The notes below the pieces were generated by a model, which was given only the letters and a program-made list of their open reading frames with translations, was not told the origin of the DNA and did not search any database. A program made the translations under genes and the position numbers. Positions 44,287 through 53,799 of a stretch of DNA of 64,000 bases are shown here, one piece after another; within the stretch, counting starts at the first letter, position 1, and every line of letters begins with the position of its first letter. The stretch covers positions 186,001 through 250,000 of the forward strand of contig JAFUNK010000024.1 in NCBI GenBank assembly GCA_017482205.1, read 5' to 3'. This DNA comes from Lachnospiraceae bacterium (GTDB taxonomy: Bacteria; Bacillota; Clostridia; Lachnospirales; Lachnospiraceae).

Positions 44287-45051
44287 ATGTTTTCATTTGA
44301 GGATTACAAAGAGATAATCAGGATTATTAAATCTACCGGCAGATATGCAAACTATAAAGAGGCACTTAACAGGGATAAATTTATTCTGATGCGTCATGAT
44401 GTAGAGTACAGTGTGGAGCGTGCCTATAATCTGTCCAAGGTGGAAGCGAGTATGGATTTTACTTCTACTTATTTTTTTCAGTGGACCAACAACTCCTACA
44501 ATATCCTGTCCCGCAAGAATATGGATATGGTAAAGGATATGCATGAGAGGGGCCATGAAATTGGTCTGCACTATGCATTAAACGGCATGACGGATATGGA
44601 GCAGGCTCGTAAGCAGATTGTAAAGGAAATCAATATTATAAGTGAAATGTTTGGGTTTAAAGTAGATACTTTTTCGGTACACAGACCTTCTAAAGATATT
44701 CTGCGGGAAAATATCAAACTGCCCGGCATTATCAACGCCTATCAGGATGAATTCTTTACTTTTGCGGAGAATGTGACGGCAGATACACAGATAGCAGTAA
44801 AATATATGTCTGATTCCAACCACACATGGCGTTACGGCTATCCTGACGAAAAGAATATACTGGGACATGGTAAGGTACAGATTCTGACACATCCCTTTGC
44901 ATGGACCAAAGAAGGTTACGATAATTTTGACAATTATAAAACATTGGTAACAGAAAAAACAGAAGAGGTTATCCATAGTATCAATAACGAATGTAAAGAC
45001 TTTGTGGAATATAAAGACTGGTTTATGGAACATGCGGTTTTACATGAATAG
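44287..45051 (+). CDS. Divergent polysaccharide deacetylase-fold protein
   Basis: The protein has 254 residues. LMRHDVEYSVERAYNL near residue 35 gives the R-H-D-V motif, and MHERGHEIGLHYALNG near 88 gives His-x-x-x-His, together a NodB-like metal site. TFSVHRPSKD and VQILTHPFAWT are later motifs of this deacetylase-like group. No signal peptide is present. It may deacetylate a sugar precursor inside the cell. Its neighbour, an AsnB-like amidotransferase, acts on carboxyl groups, so together they could tailor an amino uronic acid (inference). Confidence 0.72.
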   Translation: MFSFEDYKEIIRIIKSTGRYANYKEALNRDKFILMRHDVEYSVERAYNLSKVEASMDFTSTYFFQWTNNSYNILSRKNMDMVKDMHERGHEIGLHYALNGMTDMEQARKQIVKEINIISEMFGFKVDTFSVHRPSKDILRENIKLPGIINAYQDEFFTFAENVTADTQIAVKYMSDSNHTWRYGYPDEKNILGHGKVQILTHPFAWTKEGYDNFDNYKTLVTEKTEEVIHSINNECKDFVEYKDWFMEHAVLHE

Positions 45052-45065
45052 ACTGGAGGACGGTT

Positions 45066-46946
45066 ATGTGCGGCATCTGCGGATTTGTCAGTAAGGATAC
45101 AATTACCATAGAACAATTAAAAGAAATGAATGATACTATGTATCACAGAGGACCGGATGACAGTGGCGAGGAAATTTATCCGGCGGCGGAGGGTTATACG
45201 GTAGGTTTCGCCCAGCGCAGATTATCCATTCTGGATTTGTCTCCTTTGGGGCATCAGCCCATGCATTCCAAGGATAAAAGAATTTCTGTGGTATATAACG
45301 GAGAAATTTATAATTTTCAGGAATTAAAAGAAGAACTGCGGGATTATGCATTCACATCTACCTGTGATACGGAGGTAATTATCGCAGCTTATTTAAAGTG
45401 GGGCATTGACTGCATCAATAAGTTTAACGGTATGTTTGCTATTGCACTGTTTGACCGAGAGACACAGGATGTATATCTGGTACGTGACAGAATTGGTAAA
45501 AAGCCTCTTTATTATTGGTCGGAGGCGGGCAATCTGGTATTTGCTTCTGAAATGAAGCCCATTATGGCTTGTCCCGGATTTGAGAAAAAAATTCGTACTG
45601 AGGTTATTTCCAGATACCTTTATCATCAATATATCAATGCACCGGATACCATCTTTGAAAATGTATATAAACTGGAGCCGGGAAGTGTACTTAAGTTTCA
45701 TGCAGGAGAGATTAAGTGCTGGAAATACTGGGATGTAAAAGAGGTTTACCATGCACAGAAGGCAAATCCTGTCAAGGATTACAATCAGGCAAAGGAAGAG
45801 TTAAAGGCTTTGTTAAACCGTTCTGTAGCATTAAGAATGATTGCAGATGTACCTTTAGGAACATTCTTAAGCGGTGGTTACGATTCTTCACTGATGACAG
45901 CTATTGCACAGAGTCAGTCAGACCAGCCGGTGAAAACCTATTCTATTGGTTTTAATGAAGAAAAATATAATGAGGCAAAATTTGCTAAGGAAGTAGCCAA
46001 TTATCTGGGAACCAATCATACGGAAGTGTATATCGGTGAAAAGGAAATGTTTGACTTAGTGGACAGTATCCCTGCCTACTATGATGAGCCTTTTGCGGAC
46101 AGTTCACAGATTCCTTCCATGCTGGTGGCAGAGCTGGCACGAAAGGATGTAACGGTTGTGCTTTCCGGTGATGGCGGTGATGAGTTTTTCTGCGGTTACA
46201 ATGCATATGACAAAGTGGGACAGGCACAGAAACTGGATTTCCTGGGGGGCCTGACTTATGGGGCATGCAATCTGCCGGGAATCAAACAAGCAAAGATTTT
46301 AGATAAGATGCCCTTCAAGGTGCGCATTATTGCTGGTAACCGGAATAAGGAGACTAAGACCCAGTTTGGTGCCAGCAGTTATCATGAAACGGCACTGGGT
46401 ATGGTAAAAGGAGAAGCTATACCTATTCTTTATGAGATAGAAAGCGGTTATGCAGAGAAAAACTGGCAGGAGCGCAGGATGCTTCTGGATATGGATACCT
46501 ATTTGCCGGGAGATATTTTGTGTAAGGTAGACAGAGCTACCATGAAATATTCACTGGAAGCCCGGTGTCCCATTCTGGATAAGGACGTAATGGAGTATTC
46601 TTACAGACTGCCACATTCCTTTAAGTACGGAAGCAATATCAAGAAGCGTATATTGAAAGATATTGCTTATGATTATATCCCCAGAGAGTTGCTGGACAGA
46701 CCCAAGGTAGGATTTGGCGTGCCTCTTGATAAGTGGTTAAGAGGTCCGTTAAAAGAAAAACTGTTGGCAATGGCAGACAGGGATTTCCTGATAAAACAGG
46801 ATATTTTTGATGCGGACTTTGTATGTAAAATGATGCAGACTTATATGGAGCATGGGGATGGCGGACCTGCAACGGGTGCCAACTATTCCAAACTGATGTG
46901 GTCCTATTTTGTGTTCCAGCAGTGGTATAGTGTGTACATGAAATAA
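45066..46946 (+). CDS. Asparagine synthetase-like glutamine amidotransferase
   Basis: The protein has 626 residues with two domains. The N-terminal class II glutaminase (residues 1-200) begins MCGICGFVSKD with Cys2 as nucleophile, and MYHRGPDDSGEE and YNGEIYNFQEL follow. The C-terminal synthetase has the PP-loop LGTFLSGGYDSSLMTAIA and LSGDGGDEFFCGYN. In polysaccharide clusters AsnB-like enzymes such as WbpS amidate sugar uronic acids. As the window also encodes a route to UDP-GalNAcA, formation of GalNAcA amide is more likely than asparagine synthesis here, though true AsnB activity cannot be excluded. CTGGAGGACGGTT contains the ribosome binding site. Confidence 0.88.
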   Translation: MCGICGFVSKDTITIEQLKEMNDTMYHRGPDDSGEEIYPAAEGYTVGFAQRRLSILDLSPLGHQPMHSKDKRISVVYNGEIYNFQELKEELRDYAFTSTCDTEVIIAAYLKWGIDCINKFNGMFAIALFDRETQDVYLVRDRIGKKPLYYWSEAGNLVFASEMKPIMACPGFEKKIRTEVISRYLYHQYINAPDTIFENVYKLEPGSVLKFHAGEIKCWKYWDVKEVYHAQKANPVKDYNQAKEELKALLNRSVALRMIADVPLGTFLSGGYDSSLMTAIAQSQSDQPVKTYSIGFNEEKYNEAKFAKEVANYLGTNHTEVYIGEKEMFDLVDSIPAYYDEPFADSSQIPSMLVAELARKDVTVVLSGDGGDEFFCGYNAYDKVGQAQKLDFLGGLTYGACNLPGIKQAKILDKMPFKVRIIAGNRNKETKTQFGASSYHETALGMVKGEAIPILYEIESGYAEKNWQERRMLLDMDTYLPGDILCKVDRATMKYSLEARCPILDKDVMEYSYRLPHSFKYGSNIKKRILKDIAYDYIPRELLDRPKVGFGVPLDKWLRGPLKEKLLAMADRDFLIKQDIFDADFVCKMMQTYMEHGDGGPATGANYSKLMWSYFVFQQWYSVYMK

Positions 46947-46959
46947 GCGGTGGTATTGT

Positions 46960-48066
46960 ATGGACAAAAAAGAAAAGCATATTGTGCTGTTTATAAGCAG
47001 TCTGGCAAGGGGCGGAGCTGAAAGAGTAGTCATAAATCTTGCCCAGTATATGCTGGCTAAGGGGATGAAAGTTACCATAGTCACACAGTACAAGAATAAA
47101 GACGAATATGAACTGCCCAAAGGTGCACAACGCATTTTTAGTGAAATCACGGAAGCGGAACAAAAAGGCGGACGAATTGGAAATTTTATTGCACGGTATA
47201 AAAAGCTGCGAAGGATATGGAAAGAGCAGAATCCGGATTGTATTTTGTCCTTTATCGGCAAAAACAATTTTATGGCAGTTCTGGCTGCCGCATTTACAAA
47301 GATTCCGGTTGTGGTATCGATTTGCGGAGAGCCGTTGCAGGAGTATGATTCCAAAATGAGCCGGTTGTTGGTAAAGGTACTGTTTGCGTGGGCTGAAGGT
47401 GCCATCGTGATAACCAGACCGGCACTGGATTTTCTTCCGTCCTATGTAAAGAAAAAAGCAGTTTTATTAAAAAATCCGTTGGATCCGACTTTTATCCGGC
47501 CGGTTTATGAAGGACAGCGTGATGGCAGGATTGTTTCGGTAGGCCGGATGGATACGAATAAAAACCATGAGATGATTGTCCGTGCCTTTGCAGAGATTGC
47601 GGAAGAGTATCCTAAGGTATCGCTGGCCATTTACGGAGAGGGAGAGTGCAGACCTAAATTGCAACAGATGGCAGAACAGTTGGGAATTGCAGAACGGGTA
47701 GAACTGCCGGGAGCGGTATCGGATGTTGCAGAACGGATATGTCAGAGCAGTATCTTTGTATTGTCTTCTTTTTTTGAAGGTGGCGGTCCCAATGTATTGA
47801 CGGAAGCTATGTGTCTGGGCATTCCCTGTATCTCTACAGATTGTCCCAGCGGCGGTCCCGGAGAGCAGATACAAGACGGCGAAAACGGCTTGCTTATTCC
47901 GGTTGGTGATGAGGCGGCGTTGGTTAAAAAACTGCGCTTTTTGCTGGATAACGAAGAGATTGCAAACAAAATCGGAGAAAATGCCGCAAAGGTACAGGAG
48001 AAGTATAAGGATGGAACCGTAATTGGAGAATGGGTTGATTTTTTGCTTCTAAAAGGACGTAAGTAG
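46960..48066 (+). CDS. Family 4 glycosyltransferase
   Basis: The protein has 368 residues with a GT-B fold. It opens HIVLFISSLARGGAERVVINLA and contains VSVGRMDTNKNHE and LSSFFEGGGPNVLTEAMCLG (E-x7-E with one extra glycine), then STDCPSGGPGEQI. It is closely similar in plan to the GT4 at 43170, so the pair probably arose by duplication and may use related donors. It starts 13 bases after the amidotransferase gene. Confidence 0.9.
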   Translation: MDKKEKHIVLFISSLARGGAERVVINLAQYMLAKGMKVTIVTQYKNKDEYELPKGAQRIFSEITEAEQKGGRIGNFIARYKKLRRIWKEQNPDCILSFIGKNNFMAVLAAAFTKIPVVVSICGEPLQEYDSKMSRLLVKVLFAWAEGAIVITRPALDFLPSYVKKKAVLLKNPLDPTFIRPVYEGQRDGRIVSVGRMDTNKNHEMIVRAFAEIAEEYPKVSLAIYGEGECRPKLQQMAEQLGIAERVELPGAVSDVAERICQSSIFVLSSFFEGGGPNVLTEAMCLGIPCISTDCPSGGPGEQIQDGENGLLIPVGDEAALVKKLRFLLDNEEIANKIGENAAKVQEKYKDGTVIGEWVDFLLLKGRK

Positions 48067-48077
48067 GAGGAAGGAAT

Positions 48078-49097
48078 TTGATATCTGTAATTGTTGCAGT
48101 TTATAATATCCGGGAATATATATCGCGTTGTATAGAGTCCATTCTTGCACAGAGTTATAAGGATTTGGAAATTTTGCTGATTGACGACGGGTCTACAGAT
48201 GATTCCGGCAAAATATGTGATGCGTATGCTGGGAAAGATGCAAGAATAAAGGTCGTTCATCAGAAAAATCAGGGTCTTGGAGCTGCAAGGAATACCGGCA
48301 TGAGCATTGCGGCGGGCGAATTTATTGCTTTTGTGGATGGCGATGACTGGATTGAGCCGGATATGTATGCGGAAATGGTAAAAAATGCCGAACTGCATGG
48401 CGCAGATTTGGTAGTGTGCAGAAATAAGCGTATTTATCCTGACCGGGTAGTAGATGGTTCTACAGACAGGGTTGTTGTGTATAGAAAACCCTTGGAGATG
48501 TTAATTCAGTGTCTGAAAGATGAAGAAGAAATTTTAATTCAACAGGCGGCGTGGAATAAATTGTATGCAAAAGAACTTTTGGAGGATGAGAGCTTTCCGG
48601 TAGGAAAATGGTATGAGGATGTTGCTTTCTCTGCCCGGATATTAAGCAAAACAAAAGTCGGGGTATATGTGGATAAAGCATTATATGACTATGTGTGTGT
48701 GCGGGAAGGCAGTATTATGAATCAGGGAATAACCATGAGGACTTTTACTGACTGGATTCCTGCCTATATGGAAAAAGAGGCATATCTGGAGACTCTGCCT
48801 GATAAAAGACCGCTTAATGTGCACAGATATCATTTCTGTAAGAGGCTTTTGGAACTATACCGGGAGGTATGTGACAGCCCGGATAAGGAAGTCAGAAAAC
48901 AAAAGAAAACAATAGTTAATATTTTAAAAACACAACGGACCAACTTTAAGGAAACATATAGCGTAGATATAGCAAGAAAGACAGAACGGGTTAAAATGCG
49001 AATGTTTTCTGTTTCGCCTACGCTCTATAGATGGTTCATGAATTTTAACGATAGATTTATACTGCCTTACAGGTTGAGGAGGCTGGAGAAAAAATGA
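48078..49097 (+). CDS. Family 2 glycosyltransferase
   Basis: The protein has 339 residues with a GT-A fold. Motifs are ISVIVAVYNIREYISRCI, LIDDGSTDDSGK, GLGAARNTGMSIAAGEF and AFVDGDDWIEP, with WYEDVAFSARI as the second acidic block. The start is TTG 48078, fixed by the strong AGGAGG at 48065-48070 seven bases ahead. No ATG is suitably placed. It overlaps the fucosyltransferase gene by four bases, so the two are co-translated and probably act in sequence. Confidence 0.9.
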   Translation: MISVIVAVYNIREYISRCIESILAQSYKDLEILLIDDGSTDDSGKICDAYAGKDARIKVVHQKNQGLGAARNTGMSIAAGEFIAFVDGDDWIEPDMYAEMVKNAELHGADLVVCRNKRIYPDRVVDGSTDRVVVYRKPLEMLIQCLKDEEEILIQQAAWNKLYAKELLEDESFPVGKWYEDVAFSARILSKTKVGVYVDKALYDYVCVREGSIMNQGITMRTFTDWIPAYMEKEAYLETLPDKRPLNVHRYHFCKRLLELYREVCDSPDKEVRKQKKTIVNILKTQRTNFKETYSVDIARKTERVKMRMFSVSPTLYRWFMNFNDRFILPYRLRRLEKK

Positions 49098-49990
49098 TAA
49101 TGCTGCAGATGTCCGGCGGATTGGGCAATCAGATGTTTTTCTATGCTTTGTATAAGGAACTGCAAAAAGAAGGGAAAGATGTCTGTATAGAGGACTTTAC
49201 CCACTATGAGGACATTGGCCGGAAGGATAAATGTCTGGAAGAAATTTTTGAACTGACATATGAAAAGGCTGACAGAAAGGTTTATGAGCGGATTACGGAT
49301 TCTTCCATGCAGCCTTGGAAAAGACTGCGTAGAAAGCTGCTTGGAAGAAAAGGTAAGGTTTATAAAGAAAAAGATGCTATTACCTTTGAACCTGAAATTT
49401 TTGTACAGACCGATTGCTATGCGGAAGGCTACTGGCAGAGCCAGCGATATTTTGAAAAAGTACAAGACGAGTTAAGAAAAGATTTTGACTTTGACTGGGA
49501 GAAGTTTCCCGCAAAGGCAAAAGAATACAGAAAGCAGATGGAGCAGACAACGTCCGTCAGTCTGCATATCAGGCGGGGGGATTATCTGAATGATAAATTC
49601 GCTCCCATATATGGCGGTATCTGTACCGATGCTTACTATGAAGGTGCCAAGGCATATTTGCAGAAAAAGTATCCGGACTGTGTTTTCTACCTGTTTACCA
49701 ATGACCCTGAATGGGGACGTAGTCAGGAGGGCGACAATGTAGTATTTGTGGACTGCACCGGTCCCGATAATGCTTACGTGGATATGGCACTGATGAGTTG
49801 CTGTAAGCATCATATTATTGCAAATAGCAGTTTCAGCTGGTGGGGTGCATGGCTGAATATAAGTAAGGATAAAACTGTAATTGCGCCTGCAAAGTGGTTA
49901 AACACTTCTGAAGGTCAGGATATTTATTCCGGACTTTGTAACGTGAAGGTGGATGCGACAGGTGTGGTGACAGAAGAGAATATTCGGTAA
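49094..49990 (+). CDS. GT11 alpha-1,2-fucosyltransferase
   Basis: The protein has 298 residues. The family signatures are plain: LQMSGGLGNQMFFYALYKEL at the N-terminus, SLHIRRGDYLND (H-x-R-R-G-D-Y, GDP-fucose binding) near residue 155, and IANSSFSWWGAWLN near 245. GT11 enzymes put alpha-1,2-fucose on galactose, giving an H-antigen-like tip. The next gene is a GT6 family member, whose known acceptors are such fucosylated galactosides. No GDP-fucose synthesis genes (gmd, fcl, fkp) are in this window, so the donor must come from elsewhere. Confidence 0.93.
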   Translation: MIMLQMSGGLGNQMFFYALYKELQKEGKDVCIEDFTHYEDIGRKDKCLEEIFELTYEKADRKVYERITDSSMQPWKRLRRKLLGRKGKVYKEKDAITFEPEIFVQTDCYAEGYWQSQRYFEKVQDELRKDFDFDWEKFPAKAKEYRKQMEQTTSVSLHIRRGDYLNDKFAPIYGGICTDAYYEGAKAYLQKKYPDCVFYLFTNDPEWGRSQEGDNVVFVDCTGPDNAYVDMALMSCCKHHIIANSSFSWWGAWLNISKDKTVIAPAKWLNTSEGQDIYSGLCNVKVDATGVVTEENIR

Positions 49991-50053
49991 GAGGTCTGAT
50001 TAATGTGTGTAAAACATGAATGACAAGTTGCCGTATACGATGAGAGGTGGAGC

Positions 50054-50872
50054 ATGAAAGCAGCCATTTTGTATATATGCACAGGGAAATATACTGTGTT
50101 CTGGAAAGAGTTCTATGAGAGCTTTGAAAAAAACTTTTTACCTCAAACAGAGAAAACCTATTTTGTATATACCGACGATAAGAAGTTACCTTATGCGGAA
50201 AGAGAGAATGTTTGTATAATCCCTCAGAAAAATCTAGGGTGGCCGGATAATACTCTGCAAAGGTTTTCTTTATTTGTCAGAGAAGAAGACCGTTTCAAGG
50301 ATTATGACTATACATTTTTTATAAATGCAAATTTTTTATGCGTAAAAACAGTAAGCGAAGAAGAGTTTCTGCCGGTTGCAGAAGACCTGCTGGTGGCAGA
50401 GCATGCCAGTGCACATGGCAAAAATCCGGATGATATGACCTATGACAGAAATCCCAAGAGTCTTGCTTATGTACCCTTTGGAGAAGGACAGTATTATGTA
50501 ATGGGTGGCTTAAACGGTGGAAAAACCCAAGCGTATCTGGATATGGTGCACAAGTTGAAAGCAAACGTGGATACCGATACTGCAAACGGTGTTGTGGCGA
50601 CGTGGCATGATGAGTCTCATTTAAATCGTTTTATTATAGGCAGAACAGATATTAAAGTATTACCGCCCTGTTTCGGTTTCCCGGAAGGTTGGGATTTGCC
50701 TTACGAAGCTACTATGTTTATCCGGGATAAGAGCCGGTATTTTGATGTGGAAGCAGTAAAAGTAGGGAACTTTCCCGGCAGAATAAAACTGTATCTGGGA
50801 AGGCTTAAGAGTAAAATTGCTATTCGGGTAAGAATCCGTAAACTGATAAATTTCTTTAAAAAAGGAGCGTAA
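50054..50872 (+). CDS. GT6 glycosyltransferase (histo-blood-group A/B type)
   Basis: The protein has 272 residues. It follows the pattern of bacterial GT6 enzymes: CTGKYTVFWKEFYESFEKNF at the start, FFINANFLC at residues 88-96, VMGGLNGGKTQAYLDM, and ATWHDESHLNRF. The mammalian ABO enzymes have D-x-D where this protein has N-A-N (residues 91-93), the substitution typical of metal-independent bacterial GT6 proteins. These transfer alpha-1,3-GalNAc or Gal to Fuc-alpha-1,2-Gal. A GT11 fucosyltransferase lies directly upstream. The C-terminus is basic, suggesting membrane contact. Whether the donor is GalNAc or Gal is not clear. Confidence 0.88.
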   Translation: MKAAILYICTGKYTVFWKEFYESFEKNFLPQTEKTYFVYTDDKKLPYAERENVCIIPQKNLGWPDNTLQRFSLFVREEDRFKDYDYTFFINANFLCVKTVSEEEFLPVAEDLLVAEHASAHGKNPDDMTYDRNPKSLAYVPFGEGQYYVMGGLNGGKTQAYLDMVHKLKANVDTDTANGVVATWHDESHLNRFIIGRTDIKVLPPCFGFPEGWDLPYEATMFIRDKSRYFDVEAVKVGNFPGRIKLYLGRLKSKIAIRVRIRKLINFFKKGA

Positions 50873-50874
50873 AA

Positions 50875-51876
50875 GTGCCATATATCAGCGTAGTTGTACC
50901 AGTGTACAATGCAGAAAATTCCATAGAGAGATGTGTGTCCAGTATTATCGGTCAGGGATATTTGAATATGGAAATTTTGCTGATTGATGATGGCTCCCAA
51001 GATGAAAGCGGTGTTCTTTGCGAAAAACTGGCAGAAGATGACAAACGTGTCAGGGTAATACACAAAGAGAACGCAGGAGTATCTGCGGCCAGAAATACAG
51101 GTATGGATCAGGCGACAGGCAAATACATTCTGTTTGTAGACAGTGATGATTACCTGCCTGAGAATTATGTGAATGAACTGCTACGGGCACAGAAAGTATT
51201 TGGAGAAAAGGTTTTCTACTGGACAACCATGCAAGTAGTCAGTGACAATAACAGTGTAAAAGAAGAAAAGAATTTTTATAGTGAAGAACAATATTCAAAA
51301 GTTGGCAGGAAGGATGTACTAAAGCTTTCCGCAAAGTATCTGTTGAATGCCCCATGGAACAAAATGTATTTAAGAGAGGTGCTTCAAAAGAACGGACTTC
51401 GTATGAAACAGGATATCAGTATTGCAGAAGATTTGTTATTCAACCTACAATATCTGGATGCGATAGGAGAAAATCCCATAGTGATACTCAATCATACGGC
51501 GTATTGTTATGTGCGCAATGGGCAGACGTCCTTAGATAATGGTTATCGTAAAAACTATTATAAAATTCACAAGGATGTTCTGAGACAGTTGTGGCAGTAT
51601 ACAAAAAAATGGCAGGTGCCAAAAGAGGATATGCCCTTATTTTATAAGCGTTACTGGGAATATATGCAGAATGCTTTTTCTAATTTGGAGTATAAAAACT
51701 GTTCTTTAAGCGGATTTCAGAAATTTGTGGAAAAGAGCAGGATAACTGCCGATGGATACTTTCAAAAAAGTCTTGTGCAAAGGAAAGATACCATGGGTCG
51801 GGGCAGTTATCTGATGTGGAGAAGCCGAATATATTTATTGGTTTGGCTGTATGAAAAAATCATGAAACGAGGCTAA
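50875..51876 (+). CDS. Family 2 glycosyltransferase
   Basis: The protein has 333 residues with a GT-A fold. Motifs are ISVVVPVYNAENSIERCV, LIDDGSQDESGV, GVSAARNTGMDQATGKY and LFVDSDDYLPE, with DISIAEDLLFNLQ as second acidic block. The start is GTG 50875, with AAAGGAG a few bases ahead. It lies two bases after the GT6 gene. The C-terminal 80 residues are rich in aromatic and basic residues. The gene is similar in length and plan to the next one. Confidence 0.9.
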   Translation: MPYISVVVPVYNAENSIERCVSSIIGQGYLNMEILLIDDGSQDESGVLCEKLAEDDKRVRVIHKENAGVSAARNTGMDQATGKYILFVDSDDYLPENYVNELLRAQKVFGEKVFYWTTMQVVSDNNSVKEEKNFYSEEQYSKVGRKDVLKLSAKYLLNAPWNKMYLREVLQKNGLRMKQDISIAEDLLFNLQYLDAIGENPIVILNHTAYCYVRNGQTSLDNGYRKNYYKIHKDVLRQLWQYTKKWQVPKEDMPLFYKRYWEYMQNAFSNLEYKNCSLSGFQKFVEKSRITADGYFQKSLVQRKDTMGRGSYLMWRSRIYLLVWLYEKIMKRG

Positions 51877-51879
51877 GGA

Positions 51880-52926
51880 ATGGTCAGCATTATTGTACCG
51901 ATTTACAAGGTTGAGGCATATCTGGAAAAGTGCATACAGTCTATACAGAACCAGACATATAAAGAGGTGGAAATTATATTGGTGGATGACGGTTCACCGG
52001 ATGGATGCGGAAAAATTTGCGATGCATATGCAGAAGAAGATGCTCGTATTAAAGTAATACACAAGGAAAACGGCGGGTTGTCGGATGCTCGCAATAAGGG
52101 GCTTGATATTGCCGTCGGAGATTATATTCTTTTTGTGGACAGTGACGATTATATTCACCCGCAGATGGTTGAAATATTACTTACGAACCTGCAGTATACA
52201 GATGCCGATATGGTGGTATGTGGTTTTAAACAGGTTTGGGAAAAGGATGAAGTGGTCTTTCCGGAGTTTACAAGCAATGCAGTGGTAGAGGGTATAGAAG
52301 GAGAGGCCGGGAAAACAGTCGAAGTTTTTAGGGGACAGGATGTAATGAATAACCTGCAATATAAAAATCTTTTGACTGTAGTTGCGTGGAATAAGTTGTA
52401 TAAAGCAGAATTGTTTCAGGAGATACGCTATCCTAAAGGACGTATCCATGAGGATGAATTCCTGACGCATCACATTTTGCATTTATGTAAAAAGACGGCA
52501 TATATAAAAGAGGAATTATATTATTATTTGCAACGGTCCGATAGCATTATGGGAGAAGTGAAATATATCGGTGTCAGAGATGGCTGGATAGCCTATGAGG
52601 AACGTTTGGCATTTTTGCGGGAACATGGATATGAGCAGATGGTGCTTTTTACCAAATTGCATATGCTACATTATATCTGCAAATTTTATTGCCGGCTGGA
52701 AAACAGACCGGAGGCAGAAGCATTTCTTAACGGATGGCGTGAAAAATTTGCGGAACTGTATGAACAAAAGGCTGTGCAGGAAATTCTTACAAAAGAGCAG
52801 TTACAGCAGTATAAATACTTTGTAATCAGGCCGCAATTGTATTATAATAAAAAGATAAGGTCAGAAAAAAGAGAAGCGCGTGTGCAAAAGATAAAGCAGA
52901 CGCTTAAAAATTGTGTAAGACGTTAA
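51880..52926 (+). CDS. Family 2 glycosyltransferase
   Basis: The protein has 348 residues with a GT-A fold. Motifs are VSIIVPIYKVEAYLEKCI, LVDDGSPDGCGK, GLSDARNKGLDIAVGDY and LFVDSDDYIHP, then RIHEDEFLTHHI. CGAGG at 51868-51872 gives the ribosome binding site, inside the end of the preceding gene. It closes the run of glycosyltransferases before the ABC exporter genes. The donor is unknown. Confidence 0.9.
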   Translation: MVSIIVPIYKVEAYLEKCIQSIQNQTYKEVEIILVDDGSPDGCGKICDAYAEEDARIKVIHKENGGLSDARNKGLDIAVGDYILFVDSDDYIHPQMVEILLTNLQYTDADMVVCGFKQVWEKDEVVFPEFTSNAVVEGIEGEAGKTVEVFRGQDVMNNLQYKNLLTVVAWNKLYKAELFQEIRYPKGRIHEDEFLTHHILHLCKKTAYIKEELYYYLQRSDSIMGEVKYIGVRDGWIAYEERLAFLREHGYEQMVLFTKLHMLHYICKFYCRLENRPEAEAFLNGWREKFAELYEQKAVQEILTKEQLQQYKYFVIRPQLYYNKKIRSEKREARVQKIKQTLKNCVRR

Positions 52927-52942
52927 AGGAAACGGATACGAT

Positions 52943-53785
52943 ATGGAAGAAAAATGGACAACCGTGTTAAAGCCCAGAAACAAGTGGCTGGATATTAATT
53001 TGAAAGAATTGTTTTCTTATAAAGATTTAGTATTTTTGTTTGTAAAACGTAATTATGTTACAAAATATAAGCAGACGATATTGGGACCTTTATGGATGAT
53101 TATCAGTCCGCTTTTAACAACATTGATGCATGCACTGGTATTTGGTGGCATTGCGGGAATTTCTACGGACGGAGCACCGCAGCTTGCATTCTACATGGCA
53201 GGTAATGTGATATGGACTTATTTTGCAGCCTGTGTTAATCAGACTTCCAATACCTTTGTAACCAATGCAAATGTTTTCGGAAAAGTATATTTTCCCCGTA
53301 TGGTAGTACCTGTTTCTACGGTCTTGACCGGTTTGCTGGACTTTTTGATACAGTTTGTATTGTTCTTGATTATACTGCTTATATACGGAATAAGCGGGGC
53401 AGAGATTGTTATCAGTCCGTGGGTATTGGCTACGCCGTTGTTAGTATTGCAGTTGGCACTTTTGGGAATGGGTGTAGGTATTATTGTGTCGTCCCTGACT
53501 ACCAAATACAGGGATCTTACGATTCTGGTGACCTTTGGAGTACAGCTCTGGATGTATGCGAGCCCGGTAGTATATTCTATTAACCAGATTCCGGAGCGTT
53601 ATCAGTTCCTTTATCTGTTGAATCCGGTATCTCCCATCATAACCATATTCCGATATGCGTTTTTGGGTTCGGGATATGTGCCGATGGTTTCATGGGGCAT
53701 CAGCTGGATTGTGACATTGGTAATAGTGGCAGTCGGCGTTATATTATTCAGCAGAATTGAAAAGACCTTTATGGATACTGTTTAG
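52943..53785 (+). CDS. ABC-2 type polysaccharide export permease (Wzm/TagG-like)
   Basis: The protein has 280 residues with six membrane segments. The N-terminal amphipathic part LKELFSYKDLVFLFVKRNY and YKQTILGPLWMIISPLL are characteristic of Wzm/TagG/RfbA permeases. YASPVVYSINQIPERY and YLLNPVSPIITIFRYAFLG match the C-terminal half. With the next gene it forms the exporter of a completed lipid-linked polymer. The ribosome binding site is weak, so translation may be coupled to the upstream gene. This is a route independent of the flippase at 10036. Confidence 0.92.
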   Translation: MEEKWTTVLKPRNKWLDINLKELFSYKDLVFLFVKRNYVTKYKQTILGPLWMIISPLLTTLMHALVFGGIAGISTDGAPQLAFYMAGNVIWTYFAACVNQTSNTFVTNANVFGKVYFPRMVVPVSTVLTGLLDFLIQFVLFLIILLIYGISGAEIVISPWVLATPLLVLQLALLGMGVGIIVSSLTTKYRDLTILVTFGVQLWMYASPVVYSINQIPERYQFLYLLNPVSPIITIFRYAFLGSGYVPMVSWGISWIVTLVIVAVGVILFSRIEKTFMDTV

Positions 53786-53799
53786 TCGGGAGAATAGGC

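Noticed and set aside
46749-48398. Antisense frames opposite the amidotransferase, GT4 and GT2 genes
   Set aside because: They mirror well-supported genes and have composition typical of shadows.
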